Shown here in pieces: positions 51,720-60,208 of a stretch of DNA of 64,000 bases. The translations under genes were made by a program, and so were the position numbers. The stretch covers positions 1 through 64,000 of the forward strand of contig JAAZEW010000183.1 of NCBI GenBank assembly GCA_012512055.1, in the 5' to 3' direction. How positions within the stretch are numbered: position 1 is the stretch's first letter; each line of letters opens with the position of its first letter. The notes below the pieces were generated by a model. It worked only from the letters and a program-made list of their open reading frames with translations, did not search any database and had not been told where the DNA came from. The DNA is from Bacillota bacterium. GTDB taxonomy: Bacteria > Bacillota_G > SHA-98 > UBA4971.

Positions 51720-52613
51720 CTATTCTCCCCCAGCCCGTGGGTGGGTTCTGTCATATATCTCTTTTAGCTTCCCTTTGGTAAGGTGAGTATATATCTCTGT
51801 AGTGGCAATATCTGAATGCCCCAACATTTCTTGGACCGACCGCAGGTCCGCGCCGTTCTCCAAGAGATGTGTGGCAAAGCAGTGCCGGAGAATATGAGGG
51901 GTCACGTCTTTTGAAATGCCGCATTTCCTTGCGTAACCCTTGATGATTTTCCAAAAGCCCTGTCTGGTTAGCCTCTTCCCCTTACAGTTCACAAACAGGG
52001 CCTTCTCTCTCCTGCCTTGCAACATACGTCCCCTTGCTGACCGGAGATAAGTCTCCACCCAAAGGCAAGCTACACTACCCATAGGAATAATCCTCTCTTT
52101 AGACCCTTTGCCTATGCATTTGGCATAACCCATATGAGTATCAATATCCCCCAGGTCCAGAGACACCAACTCAGACACGCGCATACCTGTAGCGTACATC
52201 GTTTCCAGCATGGCTTTGTCTCTGATGCCGGACGGGGTGTGAGTTGCCGGGGCTTCCAAAAGAGTAGTTACTTCTTGTGCACTCAGGACTTGGGGTAAGG
52301 TTTTCTCTCGCTTAGGGGAGGAGATGTTGGTTGCGGGATCCTCTTCCATCAGCCCTTCGTGGTGGGCAAAACCATAGAACCCTCGGATGGAAGAGACTGA
52401 CCTTGAAATGCTGGAGTTTGCTTTTCCAAGATCTCGCATGACTTTTATGTACGACAGAATAATATCCTCACTTACATCCTCCAGGTGAATGCCGTAAGTG
52501 TCATTGATAAATTCCTCAAATTGAACGAGGTCTCTCCCATACGATTCTATCGTATTTCTGGCAAGGCCTCGTTCACAAGAGAGATATGCGAGGAACTCAT
52601 CTATCCAGGTCAA
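51720..52613 (-). CDS. xerD: Site-specific tyrosine recombinase XerD
   Basis: About 297 residues from TTG 52613 with GGAGGGGG ahead. N-terminal SAM-like domain (FLAYLSCERGLARNTIESYG), catalytic domain with Arg in YATGMRVSELVSLDLGD, HILRHCFATHLLENGADLRS (H-R), the later LGHSDIATTEIYTHLTK with the nucleophile Tyr. Resolves chromosome dimers at dif with XerC. The chromosomal context with pdp, not phage genes, favours XerD over a phage integrase. Confidence 0.9.
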   Translation of the reverse strand: MTWIDEFLAYLSCERGLARNTIESYGRDLVQFEEFINDTYGIHLEDVSEDIILSYIKVMRDLGKANSSISRSVSSIRGFYGFAHHEGLMEEDPATNISSPKREKTLPQVLSAQEVTTLLEAPATHTPSGIRDKAMLETMYATGMRVSELVSLDLGDIDTHMGYAKCIGKGSKERIIPMGSVACLWVETYLRSARGRMLQGRREKALFVNCKGKRLTRQGFWKIIKGYARKCGISKDVTPHILRHCFATHLLENGADLRSVQEMLGHSDIATTEIYTHLTKGKLKEIYDRTHPRAGGE

Positions 52614-52686
52614 CGTATCTACCCCCTCCAAATGAACACTGCACACGCAAGACGATCATAAATCCGGCCGGGAAAGCCATTAGTAT

Positions 52687-52906
52687 CTAAGTAGATCACC
52701 GCGAGACCGTTGTTCTCTCCCACATTATGTTAACGCAGTTCGCTTGAATCACAAAAACCGGTCGCCGTCTTCGGCGAAACTGGCAGCTACTGAAGAAGTT
52801 CAACGGTCCCAACCGCAAGCAATCGCCGGTTCCAGATAGTGTACGTGCCGTGCGGGGCCACCCAAGACAATCGGAAAACGAGCGAAAACTAATGAACTTA
52901 TACTTG
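52687..52906 (+). repeat. R repeat copy 7, with nested A only
   Basis: Left end CTAAGTAGATCACCGC, right end AACTAATGAACTTATACTTG. A at 52703-52810 in the inverted orientation, flanked by ACCGC on both sides (52698-52702, 52812-52816). No B: the R centre reads GTGTACGTGCCGTGCGGGG uninterrupted. Total 220 bp. It fills most of the xerD-spoIIM gap (52614-52953), ending 47 bp before the spoIIM stop. Confidence 0.85.
52703..52810 (-). mobile_element. Mini-element A, copy in R7 (reverse orientation)
   Basis: 108 bp, GAGACCGTTG to CAACGGTCCC; the interior is the reverse complement of the copies in R2 and R4 although it sits at the same position within R. Confidence 0.75.
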
Positions 52907-52953
52907 GGAATAGCTGTTTTTACCAGTATAGCATGACCTTCTGAGGCCTGCAA

Positions 52954-53592
52954 TTACATGTGCCTGGACACCAGTTCTATGAAAACCGGGGTTACGAAGC
53001 CTTCAACAACGGAGGCAATGCCAAGCAAGGCAAGAGCGCCCATAAGGGCAATGCAGGAAAGTAGAAACTGGGGATAGAGAGGCACTCGGCTACTCCTCAA
53101 CCTATCTTCGATTACAGTTTTTGCAAATGCAAGTGAAGACTCGAATGATACAATCAATGCAGGAATAATGAATAAGTTCTGAGGGAGCACGGACACAAAC
53201 GCAAGCAGCACTCCTCTGACAGCCATTTGTAAGACAAGAAATCCCACCGTAAATCCGATAATGAAGCCTCGTAAGAACATGAGAATACCGATTCCCGGAG
53301 CGCCTATCACAGAAAGGCCCAAGAGCCACCCGATAAAAATGGCCTTGAGATTGCCGTAGAAACCCTGGCGCGAGGCGGAAACAGCGGACACTTGCATTGT
53401 GTCGCCGAAGCCGCGAAAGAAGACTGTGAGATCCTGGGCCAGTGCGGACTTCTGACTTTCCGGAAGGATTCTTGCTGCCAGCGCACCGAAGGCGACCCCC
53501 ATCAAGAGCATGACGATGACAATTGAATATGTGAGCATGTGCTTCCTTATGTAGTCACTGAACACCTGAGCCGACCTTGTTCTCGCAAGCAT
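52954..53592 (-). CDS. spoIIM: Stage II sporulation protein M
   Basis: 212 residues with about five transmembrane helices; FFRGFGDTMQVSAV, IFIGWLLGLSVIGAPGIGIL and FLRGFIIGFTVGFL match SpoIIM. It anchors the SpoIID-SpoIIP engulfment machine in the mother-cell membrane; spoIIP is also in this window. GAGGAGGG site. A sigma-E-like promoter lies just upstream. Confidence 0.92.
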   Translation of the reverse strand: MLARTRSAQVFSDYIRKHMLTYSIVIVMLLMGVAFGALAARILPESQKSALAQDLTVFFRGFGDTMQVSAVSASRQGFYGNLKAIFIGWLLGLSVIGAPGIGILMFLRGFIIGFTVGFLVLQMAVRGVLLAFVSVLPQNLFIIPALIVSFESSLAFAKTVIEDRLRSSRVPLYPQFLLSCIALMGALALLGIASVVEGFVTPVFIELVSRHM

Positions 53593-53622
53593 TGCCGTCC
53601 CTCCTCAAAACCAACTCCTTTC

Positions 53623-53652
53623 ATATGTATGTCCAATTCGCCGTCCTTATGC
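53623..53652 (-). promoter_or_regulatory. Sigma-E-like promoter of spoIIM
   Basis: GCATAA (53652-53647), 15 bp, then CATACATAT (53631-53623). The -10 agrees with the sigma-E CATAnnnT type; the -35 matches only partly. SpoIIM is sigma-E dependent in Bacillus. Confidence 0.35.
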
Positions 53653-54858
53653 GTCGAGGTTCGGAAAACCGTTGTTTATGAGGGCTTTGCCGTAATGCCC
53701 TCCTCCGCCCGCAACAAGAGGGAGCGTTCCTTCACGCGCCTCAATGATTAGGTGAGCTGCCTTCCTTCCTACCACCTCAGCCAACTCCTCCTCCAGTGCG
53801 GTATGAAGAACCGCCATTTCACTTCCGAACCGGGAGATCAACTTGTCTATGGATTTTGGCCCTATCCCGGGCACGAATTCCAGAGGAATCTGGTACCGGT
53901 ACGGAGGCCTGTGTACAGGGTGTTCCGGAACAGGGTAATCCTGAATATCCGCAATTCTGTCGAAAACTCCCCTTACAACAGATGTGCTATTGCACTCAGG
54001 ACACCGGAGAACAGGGGGCGCCTGGTTCCGGAAGGTCCTATTACATGCAGGACAGTAGGTCCTATGGTACTTCCCAAGCTTCGGATCCAATCCATAGTTC
54101 GCAACCACGCGTCTACCGTCTCTGCGTGCCAGCGATTTTATGGTCTCATCAAATGACGCTTTTTCCAGAAGCATGACATTGTATTCCCGCCCAATCTTCG
54201 GCAGCGAATGAGCGTCAGAATTGGAAAGAAACGTGTACTGCTTCAATTCAGATATAGTGTCAGCCAGATCCGTATCAGCGGAGAGGCCCAACTCCAGCGC
54301 AAGAAGAGAATCCAGGATCTCATGGGGAAACGCGTCATTAAGTCTCCTTACGCAGTTTCCATAGATACTCTTATGCGGCGAAAAGGCATGGGCAGGAAAG
54401 GGGATTGCCCCTGCATCCAATGCCATCATGTACAGATCCCTGGAAGGCATTGCGCATACCGGCGTACTGAAAAATATATTAGAGACACACCTTCTGAGGC
54501 TGCGGGAAAAGGATTTCGCCGTGTCAAGGGTCCTGAGGAGAATCAAGTGATGGGAGTGCCCTCTGTGTTCCTCCGATGTCTCTACCTCGGAAGCCAAGAG
54601 GATGACAATGCGATCTTTATATCCGATTCCGCCGCCTGGAATCTCAATCATTTCCCCTGAATCAAGAAGGTTCTCAATATCCCGGATCACTCCCGGAGCG
54701 GCTGCATCCACAATTCCGACGATATCCACGCCTTTTCGATAAAAGCATTCTTTAGCTATATTCTCAAAGGTGAGTTTCCTTGAACCAGATACTTTAATCG
54801 GACGTCCCAAGCTGTCACAACCTATATGGACATGCAAGTCAACGTAAAACTCAGTCAA
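53647..54858 (-). CDS. Endonuclease Q-like PHP-domain protein
   Basis: 403 residues. PHP metal motifs DLHVHIGCD (about 7-15), HRGHSHHLILL, FPAHAFSPH and SNSDAHSL; then a zinc finger CPAC/CPEC (about 268-293); then a helix-hairpin-helix FVPGIGPKSIDKLISRFGSE. Same layout as archaeal and Firmicute endonuclease Q, which nicks DNA 5' of deaminated bases (uracil, hypoxanthine). TTG start directly after the NUDIX stop, so it is coupled to the NUDIX gene; both may act on damaged nucleotides or DNA. Confidence 0.85.
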   Translation of the reverse strand: MTEFYVDLHVHIGCDSLGRPIKVSGSRKLTFENIAKECFYRKGVDIVGIVDAAAPGVIRDIENLLDSGEMIEIPGGGIGYKDRIVILLASEVETSEEHRGHSHHLILLRTLDTAKSFSRSLRRCVSNIFFSTPVCAMPSRDLYMMALDAGAIPFPAHAFSPHKSIYGNCVRRLNDAFPHEILDSLLALELGLSADTDLADTISELKQYTFLSNSDAHSLPKIGREYNVMLLEKASFDETIKSLARRDGRRVVANYGLDPKLGKYHRTYCPACNRTFRNQAPPVLRCPECNSTSVVRGVFDRIADIQDYPVPEHPVHRPPYRYQIPLEFVPGIGPKSIDKLISRFGSEMAVLHTALEEELAEVVGRKAAHLIIEAREGTLPLVAGGGGHYGKALINNGFPNLDA

Positions 54859-55404
54859 CTAGAAAAGCCCCCTCGACATGATAATTGCCAGTCCCAGAAG
54901 GGTTTTGGCGTCACGGATTTCGCCGTCTTCTATCATTCTCTCAACAGCTTCACGCGGCAGACGATGTCTTTCTATGTTCTCATCATCGTCAGGTGGGCCG
55001 GTTCCGGGGACAAGATCCGTCCCAATAAACAAATGTAGCATCTCACTGGAAAAACCCGGCGAAGTGTAAAATGATGCAATTCTCTCGAGGCGCCCGGCTC
55101 GATATGAAGTTTCCTCCTCAAGTTCACGCATTGCACAATCCTCCGGGCTTTCTCCGGGATCCAGTTTTCCTGCGGGGATTTCCCATAAGTTTTCACCCAC
55201 TGCATATCTAAACTGCCTCACCAGTATTGCGCTCCCATCCTTGTCAATAGGTATGATACCTACACTCCCGGGATGTTCCACTACTTCCCTGGAACTCGTC
55301 CTCCCTGAAGGTAGCCTTACCTGATCCACGCGCAGGTTTATCATTTTCCCTTGATAGACCGTATTTGACTTCACTTTCGTCTCCGATAGAACACGATAAT
55401 CCAA
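54859..55404 (-). CDS. nudF: NUDIX hydrolase, ADP-ribose pyrophosphatase type
   Basis: 181 residues with the NUDIX box GKLDPGESPEDCAMRELEEE (about 74-93) and upstream RQFRYAVGENLWEIPAG, characteristic of ADP-ribose pyrophosphatases (YqkG/NudF). Cleaves ADP-ribose to AMP and ribose-5-phosphate, by family. TTG start with GGAGGG seven bases ahead. Substrate not proven. Confidence 0.9.
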   Translation of the reverse strand: MDYRVLSETKVKSNTVYQGKMINLRVDQVRLPSGRTSSREVVEHPGSVGIIPIDKDGSAILVRQFRYAVGENLWEIPAGKLDPGESPEDCAMRELEEETSYRAGRLERIASFYTSPGFSSEMLHLFIGTDLVPGTGPPDDDENIERHRLPREAVERMIEDGEIRDAKTLLGLAIIMSRGLF

Positions 55405-55568
55405 TATTCTTCCCTCCTACATTGTCAAATAGCAGGCGCAAGTCGGAGAAATCACCAGGTGCCAAAGTATAGTCCGGCCCGGCAATTCCTGGACATGTAC
55501 CAAGATACTGGAATAACATCAACTGCGTCGGCATATCATATACACCATAGAGGGAGGGATGTCCTCTT

Positions 55569-55898
55569 ATGGATATTGTTTTTTCAAAAGACTCGTTTCG
55601 CATCTATGGGAAGCCGGCTGAGGTGCTGGAGATTCTGGCAAGCCTGTCCCGAACTTATGCGACACTAGGTGATCTTCTCCAATCGCGCCGGCTACACACG
55701 GGCTTTTCTTTCCATAACAAGCCGTCCTGCAAAGACACCTGCGGCTCCGGCGGCAAGAAAAAATTCCGGATCTTCCGGGACAGTCCGCCCCATTGTAGCA
55801 ACATCGATTCCATCCTTTTGAAGCCTTTTGACTGCGGACATTCCGTTCTCGGTGACGATGACATATTGTTTGGCCAGGTTTTTCCCACTGAGTTGTGA
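55569..55898 (+). CDS. Possible small plus-strand gene, unknown
   Basis: 109-residue frame from ATG 55569 preceded by AGGGAGGG at a long (ten-base) spacing. The first 40 residues, MDIVFSKDSFRIYGKPAEVL and onward to LGDLL, look like a genuine small folded domain and lie in the 287-bp gap between the NUDIX and DUF3866 genes. The rest is antisense to the DUF3866 3' end, which argues against it; a shorter product or frameshift is possible. I do not recognise a family. The gap 55405-55691 shows nothing else. Confidence 0.3.
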   Translation: MDIVFSKDSFRIYGKPAEVLEILASLSRTYATLGDLLQSRRLHTGFSFHNKPSCKDTCGSGGKKKFRIFRDSPPHCSNIDSILLKPFDCGHSVLGDDDILFGQVFPTEL

Positions 55899-56789
55899 TT
55901 TTATAAATTCCCACCGGCCCGGTAGCATCTCAGGCAAGACCACTACACAATCAACCAGCACCACCTGGGCGAGGACAGTGATTGTGTGGTGGCTTACTCC
56001 GAAATGCCTGCCGCGAAGATCAAAGAAGCTGATCCTCGGCGCGAGAATAGGAATTCCTCCCAGAGAGTGGGCTGCGTTTATCGCTATGCCTTGTTCAATG
56101 CCGGAGAACCCGTATTTTGTGCCTGTTCCCACCTGGCCCGGCCCCATAGCGACAACTACCGCGTCTGCATCAGTACACTCTTTTGCCACGCATAATGCTG
56201 AATAGACGTTTACGGATTCCAGATCACCGCCGAACGCGTGGCCGCAAGTGATGATAGAATCTATCAGTGCCTTATCGCGCAGGTTCCGGGCTAATTTGCT
56301 GAAGGCTGCGGGTAAGGCCCCGCCGTCGGTCATTACGTAAGCAACCTTGGCTTCATTGCCTGTAGCTTCCTTAATGCCGGCGGCTACAGGAGCAACCATG
56401 CTATGCAGTTCGCAAGCGACGACTGGAATACCGTGGATTGGCTTTGGTTCTTTGAGAGCTTCATGGTATTGGCTGCCTTCCTCTTCAGCAGTTAAGCAGC
56501 ATACCTGGAAGGGAGTGTATCGTGCCTTGATTATGTGCCCCGGGCCACATGCCCCGCCCAGGCTTTCCCTGCCCTCCACCCACATGACAAAATGATACCC
56601 GCCTGTTCCAAGCTTGAGTTGGACAGCATTCGTGTTTAGAATTACCCAATCTCCGGGCGCCACAGGCCCTGTGAGATCCGGATAGCATATGGCATGCGAA
56701 TTTACCCCTTCACAGACGACTTCTGTTTCCAGGACACCTGCAGAAAGTCTAGTAACTCCTGTGACTTGTCCTCGCCGTGCTCGTATCAT
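55692..56789 (-). CDS. DUF3866 family protein
   Basis: About 365 residues from ATG 56789 (AGGAGG seven bases ahead); the longer upstream frame is antisense to the GerMN gene and unlikely. Features: GQVTGVTRLSAGVLETEVVC, PVAPGDWVILNTNAVQLKLG, GHIIKARYTPFQVCCLTAEE, CGHAFGGDLESVNVY and MGPGQVGTGTKYGFSGIEQG. The full pattern fits DUF3866, a Firmicute family of unknown function found near spoIIM and xerD. Glycine-rich loops suggest nucleotide or cofactor binding, unproven. Confidence 0.85.
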   Translation of the reverse strand: MIRARRGQVTGVTRLSAGVLETEVVCEGVNSHAICYPDLTGPVAPGDWVILNTNAVQLKLGTGGYHFVMWVEGRESLGGACGPGHIIKARYTPFQVCCLTAEEEGSQYHEALKEPKPIHGIPVVACELHSMVAPVAAGIKEATGNEAKVAYVMTDGGALPAAFSKLARNLRDKALIDSIITCGHAFGGDLESVNVYSALCVAKECTDADAVVVAMGPGQVGTGTKYGFSGIEQGIAINAAHSLGGIPILAPRISFFDLRGRHFGVSHHTITVLAQVVLVDCVVVLPEMLPGRWEFIKSQLSGKNLAKQYVIVTENGMSAVKRLQKDGIDVATMGRTVPEDPEFFLAAGAAGVFAGRLVMERKARV

Positions 56790-56979
56790 ACGGATGCCTC
56801 CTGGCCGGCCCTGCCTGACATTCAGGTTCCCGCAGGTATGGAGCCACTTAGCAGGGAAACCACATACACTGTCGTATAGTGATAAATAAGGTGGAAAGAC
56901 ACGCGACTGTAAACTTGTCCCGAATATGTTTCCCGCACAGGGGACATCATAGTCATTGATAATTCGAGGAGGAATATCA

Positions 56980-57591
56980 GTGCAAAAATGGCACATTTGG
57001 GTAGTCGTATTTGTGGTGTTGGCCTTGGTAGGATGGTCAGTGGGAGTAACCACAAGGTTATCACGGGATATCACGGCAATCGAGAGAGACTTGGACAGGG
57101 CATTTGAGGATCTCGCCGCTCTGTCCAGGCGAGTATCAGACATCGAAACTCTGGAAGAGTCTGCGATGGGTCCTGAAGTGACAGTCTACTATGCCGGAAG
57201 CACTGAGACTGAATCATACCTGGTTCCTGTAAGGCGAAGAGTGGCACAAGGCGCAGACCCTGTGAGAGGCGCCCTGGAACTCCTTGTCAGAGGGCCTTTG
57301 CCTGAAAGCGGGCTGGAGCCGACTATCCCTCAGGGAACAGAGGTAAGGAGTCTCGAAGTAAAAGGCGACCTGGCAATCGCGGATTTCAGCGAGGAGATCG
57401 TGGCAAACTTCGTGGGTGGAAGTTGGAATGAGGCTCTGCTTGTCGGATCCATAGTGAATACGCTTACGGAATTCCCTGGGATCGCTCGTTGCCAAATACT
57501 GATTGAAGGGAAAATAAAGGAGAGTATCGGAGGCCACATAGGCATCGACACTCCCCAGGTGAGAGCAGCGGAGCTCATTCGGCCCCGCTAG
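56980..57591 (+). CDS. GerMN-domain spore/sporulation protein
   Basis: Only confident plus-strand gene. About 203 residues from GTG 56980 (AGGAGG seven bases ahead). N-terminal membrane anchor (about 3-23), a short coiled-coil-like segment (AIERDLDRAFEDLAALSRRV), then a GerMN domain (about 60-180: VTVYYAGSTETESYLVPVRR, GALELLVRGPLPESGLEPTI, LAIADFSEEIVANFVGGSWN). GerM in Bacillus is a lipoprotein needed for sporulation and germination; this one is membrane-anchored. The 3' end overlaps the convergent oxoreductase gamma gene by four bases. Confidence 0.88.
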   Translation: MQKWHIWVVVFVVLALVGWSVGVTTRLSRDITAIERDLDRAFEDLAALSRRVSDIETLEESAMGPEVTVYYAGSTETESYLVPVRRRVAQGADPVRGALELLVRGPLPESGLEPTIPQGTEVRSLEVKGDLAIADFSEEIVANFVGGSWNEALLVGSIVNTLTEFPGIARCQILIEGKIKESIGGHIGIDTPQVRAAELIRPR

Positions 57592-58154
57592 ACTTCCGCT
57601 TTGTCCCTTGAATGCCACACAGAGGCAATTTCAATGCCTCGGGCAAGCGCTTGCCGGTTGAGGGGAATCAGGTTATGGCGCCTCTCCGGCAGCACTCTCT
57701 TCATTGCGTCAAGCACCGTATCGCAACCTACTACCCTGGTTGTGGCAAGATAGGCGCCCAGCGCCACCATGTTAGCGATACGCAAGTCCCCGAGTTCATT
57801 TGCAATCTTGTTTGCAGGGACTGCCAATACCCTCACATCTGTCCTCTCAGGCGGCGATTCAATGAGAGAAGAGTTGTATATGATGAGCCCGCCGCGGGAG
57901 ACCCAAGGAGCAAATTTGTCCAGGGACGGTTTGTTAAGCGCAATCAAGCTTGTAGGCTCAGTGACAAGGGGAGAAGACACCTCTTTCGAGGAGACTACCA
58001 CTTGGCAGTTGGCAGTGCCTCCTCTCATCTCAGGGCCGTATGAAGGCATCCAACTCACATTCGCACCTTCCATCATGCCTGCATACGTCACAAGCTGTCC
58101 TATTAACATGACGCCCTGTCCGCCGAATCCTGCAAAAATCACCTGTTCATGCAT
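57588..58154 (-). CDS. 2-oxoacid:ferredoxin oxidoreductase gamma subunit
   Basis: 188 residues. FAGFGGQGVMLIGQLVTYAG and SYGPEMRGGTANCQVVVS are the gamma-subunit signatures. Last gene of a delta-alpha-beta-gamma set for a branched-chain 2-oxoacid (VOR) or related oxidoreductase that makes acyl-CoA and reduced ferredoxin. Context with ptb, buk and leucine dehydrogenase favours branched-chain substrates. Confidence 0.93.
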   Translation of the reverse strand: MHEQVIFAGFGGQGVMLIGQLVTYAGMMEGANVSWMPSYGPEMRGGTANCQVVVSSKEVSSPLVTEPTSLIALNKPSLDKFAPWVSRGGLIIYNSSLIESPPERTDVRVLAVPANKIANELGDLRIANMVALGAYLATTRVVGCDTVLDAMKRVLPERRHNLIPLNRQALARGIEIASVWHSRDKAEV

Positions 58155-58156
58155 TA

Positions 58157-58903
58157 TTAGCCCACCTCCGGAACCCGGGTGAAGTCTCCAAGCGGATAGT
58201 AGACGCTCATCTTATCGTCTACCCATTTCATTGCTTCAAGCGGAGACATACCCCAGTTAATTGGACAGGTGGAGAGGAACTCCACGAGACTGAATCCCCT
58301 GCCCTGAATTTGCATTTCGAAGGCGCGTCGTACAGCACGTTTGGCCTTTGTGACATTGGCGGGACTCGTTGCCGAGACCCTGGAAATGTACGCCACGCCT
58401 GAAAGTGACGACAGAAGTTCTGCGACTCTAATGGGATGGCCTGCGCTTTCCACATCCCTGCCCCTGGGAGAAGTCGTAGTCCTCTGGCCCGGCAATGTCG
58501 TAGGCGCCATTTGCCCACCGGTCATACCGTATATTGCATTATTCACGAAGATTACGGTGATCTTCTCTCCTCGAGTTGCAGCATGGATTATTTCAGCAGC
58601 TCCGATAGAAGCCAGGTCCCCGTCACCTTGGTAACAAAAAACGACAGAGTCAGGGAGGCATCTTTTGATTCCTGTAGCGACTGCAGGCGCCCTGCCGTGA
58701 GAAGCCTCAACAAAATCGCAGTCAAAGTAGTCATATGCCAGCACTGCACATCCCACCGGCGAAATCCCGATGGTTTTCTCACGAACACCGAGTTCATCAA
58801 TGACTTCCGCTATCAGCCGGTGGATAATGCCATGAGTACATCCAGGGCAGTAGTGGGTGGGTGTGTCTGTTAACGCTTCCGGACGTCCGAATACTTTCTT
58901 CAT
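58157..58903 (-). CDS. 2-oxoacid:ferredoxin oxidoreductase beta subunit (TPP-binding)
   Basis: 248 residues. TPP motif [17 protein letters not shown] and [18 protein letters not shown]; an N-terminal HYCPGCTHG with Cys residues for the Fe-S cluster, also [16 protein letters not shown]. Carries the thiamine pyrophosphate catalytic site. Spacing to alpha is 3 bp and to gamma 2 bp. Confidence 0.95.
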   Translation of the reverse strand: MKKVFGRPEALTDTPTHYCPGCTHGIIHRLIAEVIDELGVREKTIGISPVGCAVLAYDYFDCDFVEASHGRAPAVATGIKRCLPDSVVFCYQGDGDLASIGAAEIIHAATRGEKITVIFVNNAIYGMTGGQMAPTTLPGQRTTTSPRGRDVESAGHPIRVAELLSSLSGVAYISRVSATSPANVTKAKRAVRRAFEMQIQGRGFSLVEFLSTCPINWGMSPLEAMKWVDDKMSVYYPLGDFTRVPEVG

Positions 58904-58906
58904 TGC

Positions 58907-59968
58907 CTATATCCCCTCCTCCACAATCCTCTCGATTTCGTCCAGCACTTCCCTGGGTGTCGGCGTCATTCCGCCTGTACGGCCATAAAAATGGACAGGT
59001 TTGGCGCCAAGTATTGCCAGGCGCACATCTTCGACCATCTGTCCAAGACTCATCTCAATTGTCAACACCCGTAGACTCCCCTCTGCTGTCTGCTGCAGGG
59101 CATCATATGGGAAAGGCCACAGACTCACCGGCCTGAACAGTCCGACTCTCAGCCCACGCTCTCGCGCCACGTCAACAGCAGCGTGCGCAATCCTTGCACA
59201 TGTTCCGTACGCCACCAGCAGTGTCTCAGCATCGCAAGTCATGTAGGTCTTGTACCTGACTTGCTCGTCTGCAATCCTCTTATATTTCTTCCCCAGGTGA
59301 AAATTGTGTTGCTCGAGTTTCGCCGGGTCGAGGCTGAGCGAAGTTATTACGTTTTTCGGCCGCATCTTTGCTCCGACGGTAGCCCAGGTCTTCTCAGGCA
59401 AGTCTGCTTTCCCTCTTCTCCCCGGGACTACAGGTTCCATCATCTGCCCTAAGATTGCGTCTCCCAGAATCATCACAGGATTGCGGTACATGTCTGCCAG
59501 ATCAAAAGCGGTAATGGTAAGATCCATGAGTTCCTGCACGCTTGCAGGGGCAAGGACTATTAGTTTATAGTCGCCATGGCCTCCTCCCTTGGTCGCCTGA
59601 AAGTAGTCAGCTTGGGATCCTTGTATACCGCCTAAACCGGGCCCGCCTCGGACAATGTTCACAAGCACACAGGGAAGTTCTGCGCCTGCCATGTATGAGA
59701 CAGCTTCTTGCATCAAGCTGATTCCCGGACTTGAGGATGTGGTCATTACCCTGGCGCCTGCGCACGCAGCCCCGTACACCATGTTGCTGCCTGCGACCTC
59801 ACTCTCCGCCTGGAGAAAGACTCCTCCCACCTCAGGCATACGTCTTGACATGTACTCAGGAATCTCATTTTGAGGAGTTATCGGATAGCCGAAGAAGTGT
59901 CTGCAGCCTGCCAAAATGGCTGCTTCGGCTATGGCTTCATTCCCTTTCATCAGTATCTTTCCACCCAT
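58907..59968 (-). CDS. 2-oxoacid:ferredoxin oxidoreductase alpha subunit
   Basis: 353 residues. Starts [18 protein letters not shown]; contains [40 protein letters not shown] and [20 protein letters not shown], the domain I core of VorB/KorA-type alpha subunits, and a domain II near [23 protein letters not shown] ten bases before the ATG. Substrate by context, not by residues. Confidence 0.94.
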   Translation of the reverse strand: MGGKILMKGNEAIAEAAILAGCRHFFGYPITPQNEIPEYMSRRMPEVGGVFLQAESEVAGSNMVYGAACAGARVMTTSSSPGISLMQEAVSYMAGAELPCVLVNIVRGGPGLGGIQGSQADYFQATKGGGHGDYKLIVLAPASVQELMDLTITAFDLADMYRNPVMILGDAILGQMMEPVVPGRRGKADLPEKTWATVGAKMRPKNVITSLSLDPAKLEQHNFHLGKKYKRIADEQVRYKTYMTCDAETLLVAYGTCARIAHAAVDVARERGLRVGLFRPVSLWPFPYDALQQTAEGSLRVLTIEMSLGQMVEDVRLAILGAKPVHFYGRTGGMTPTPREVLDEIERIVEEGI

Positions 59969-59985
59969 GAGACAGAGTCCCTCCT

Positions 59986-60189
59986 TTACCTGTATACTTC
60001 AATTGCCACCTCCGGACACATCCTGGCACAATAAGTGCATGCGTTACATCCTTCTTGATCAAGTATGGTCGCCGGATGATATCCCTTTGCATTGAAATGC
60101 TCTGCCATGGCCAGGATCTTCCTGGGACAAAAGGCGACACACAACTCACAGCCTTTACACCGTTCTTCGTCAAACACGACTTTTGCCAC
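59986..60189 (-). CDS. 2-oxoacid oxidoreductase delta subunit, 2[4Fe-4S] ferredoxin
   Basis: 67 residues with two cluster-binding motifs, [12 protein letters not shown] and [12 protein letters not shown]. It relays electrons from the TPP site to ferredoxin. GTG start behind GGAGGTGA. First gene after buk in the transcript. Confidence 0.95.
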   Translation of the reverse strand: MAKVVFDEERCKGCELCVAFCPRKILAMAEHFNAKGYHPATILDQEGCNACTYCARMCPEVAIEVYR

Positions 60190-60208
60190 TTTGCGTCACC
60201 TCCTACGT

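Noticed and set aside
52687..52906. xerD-linked integration (att) site
   Set aside because: The repeat beside xerD is R7, identical in type to copies far from any recombinase; xerD is in its normal chromosomal context.
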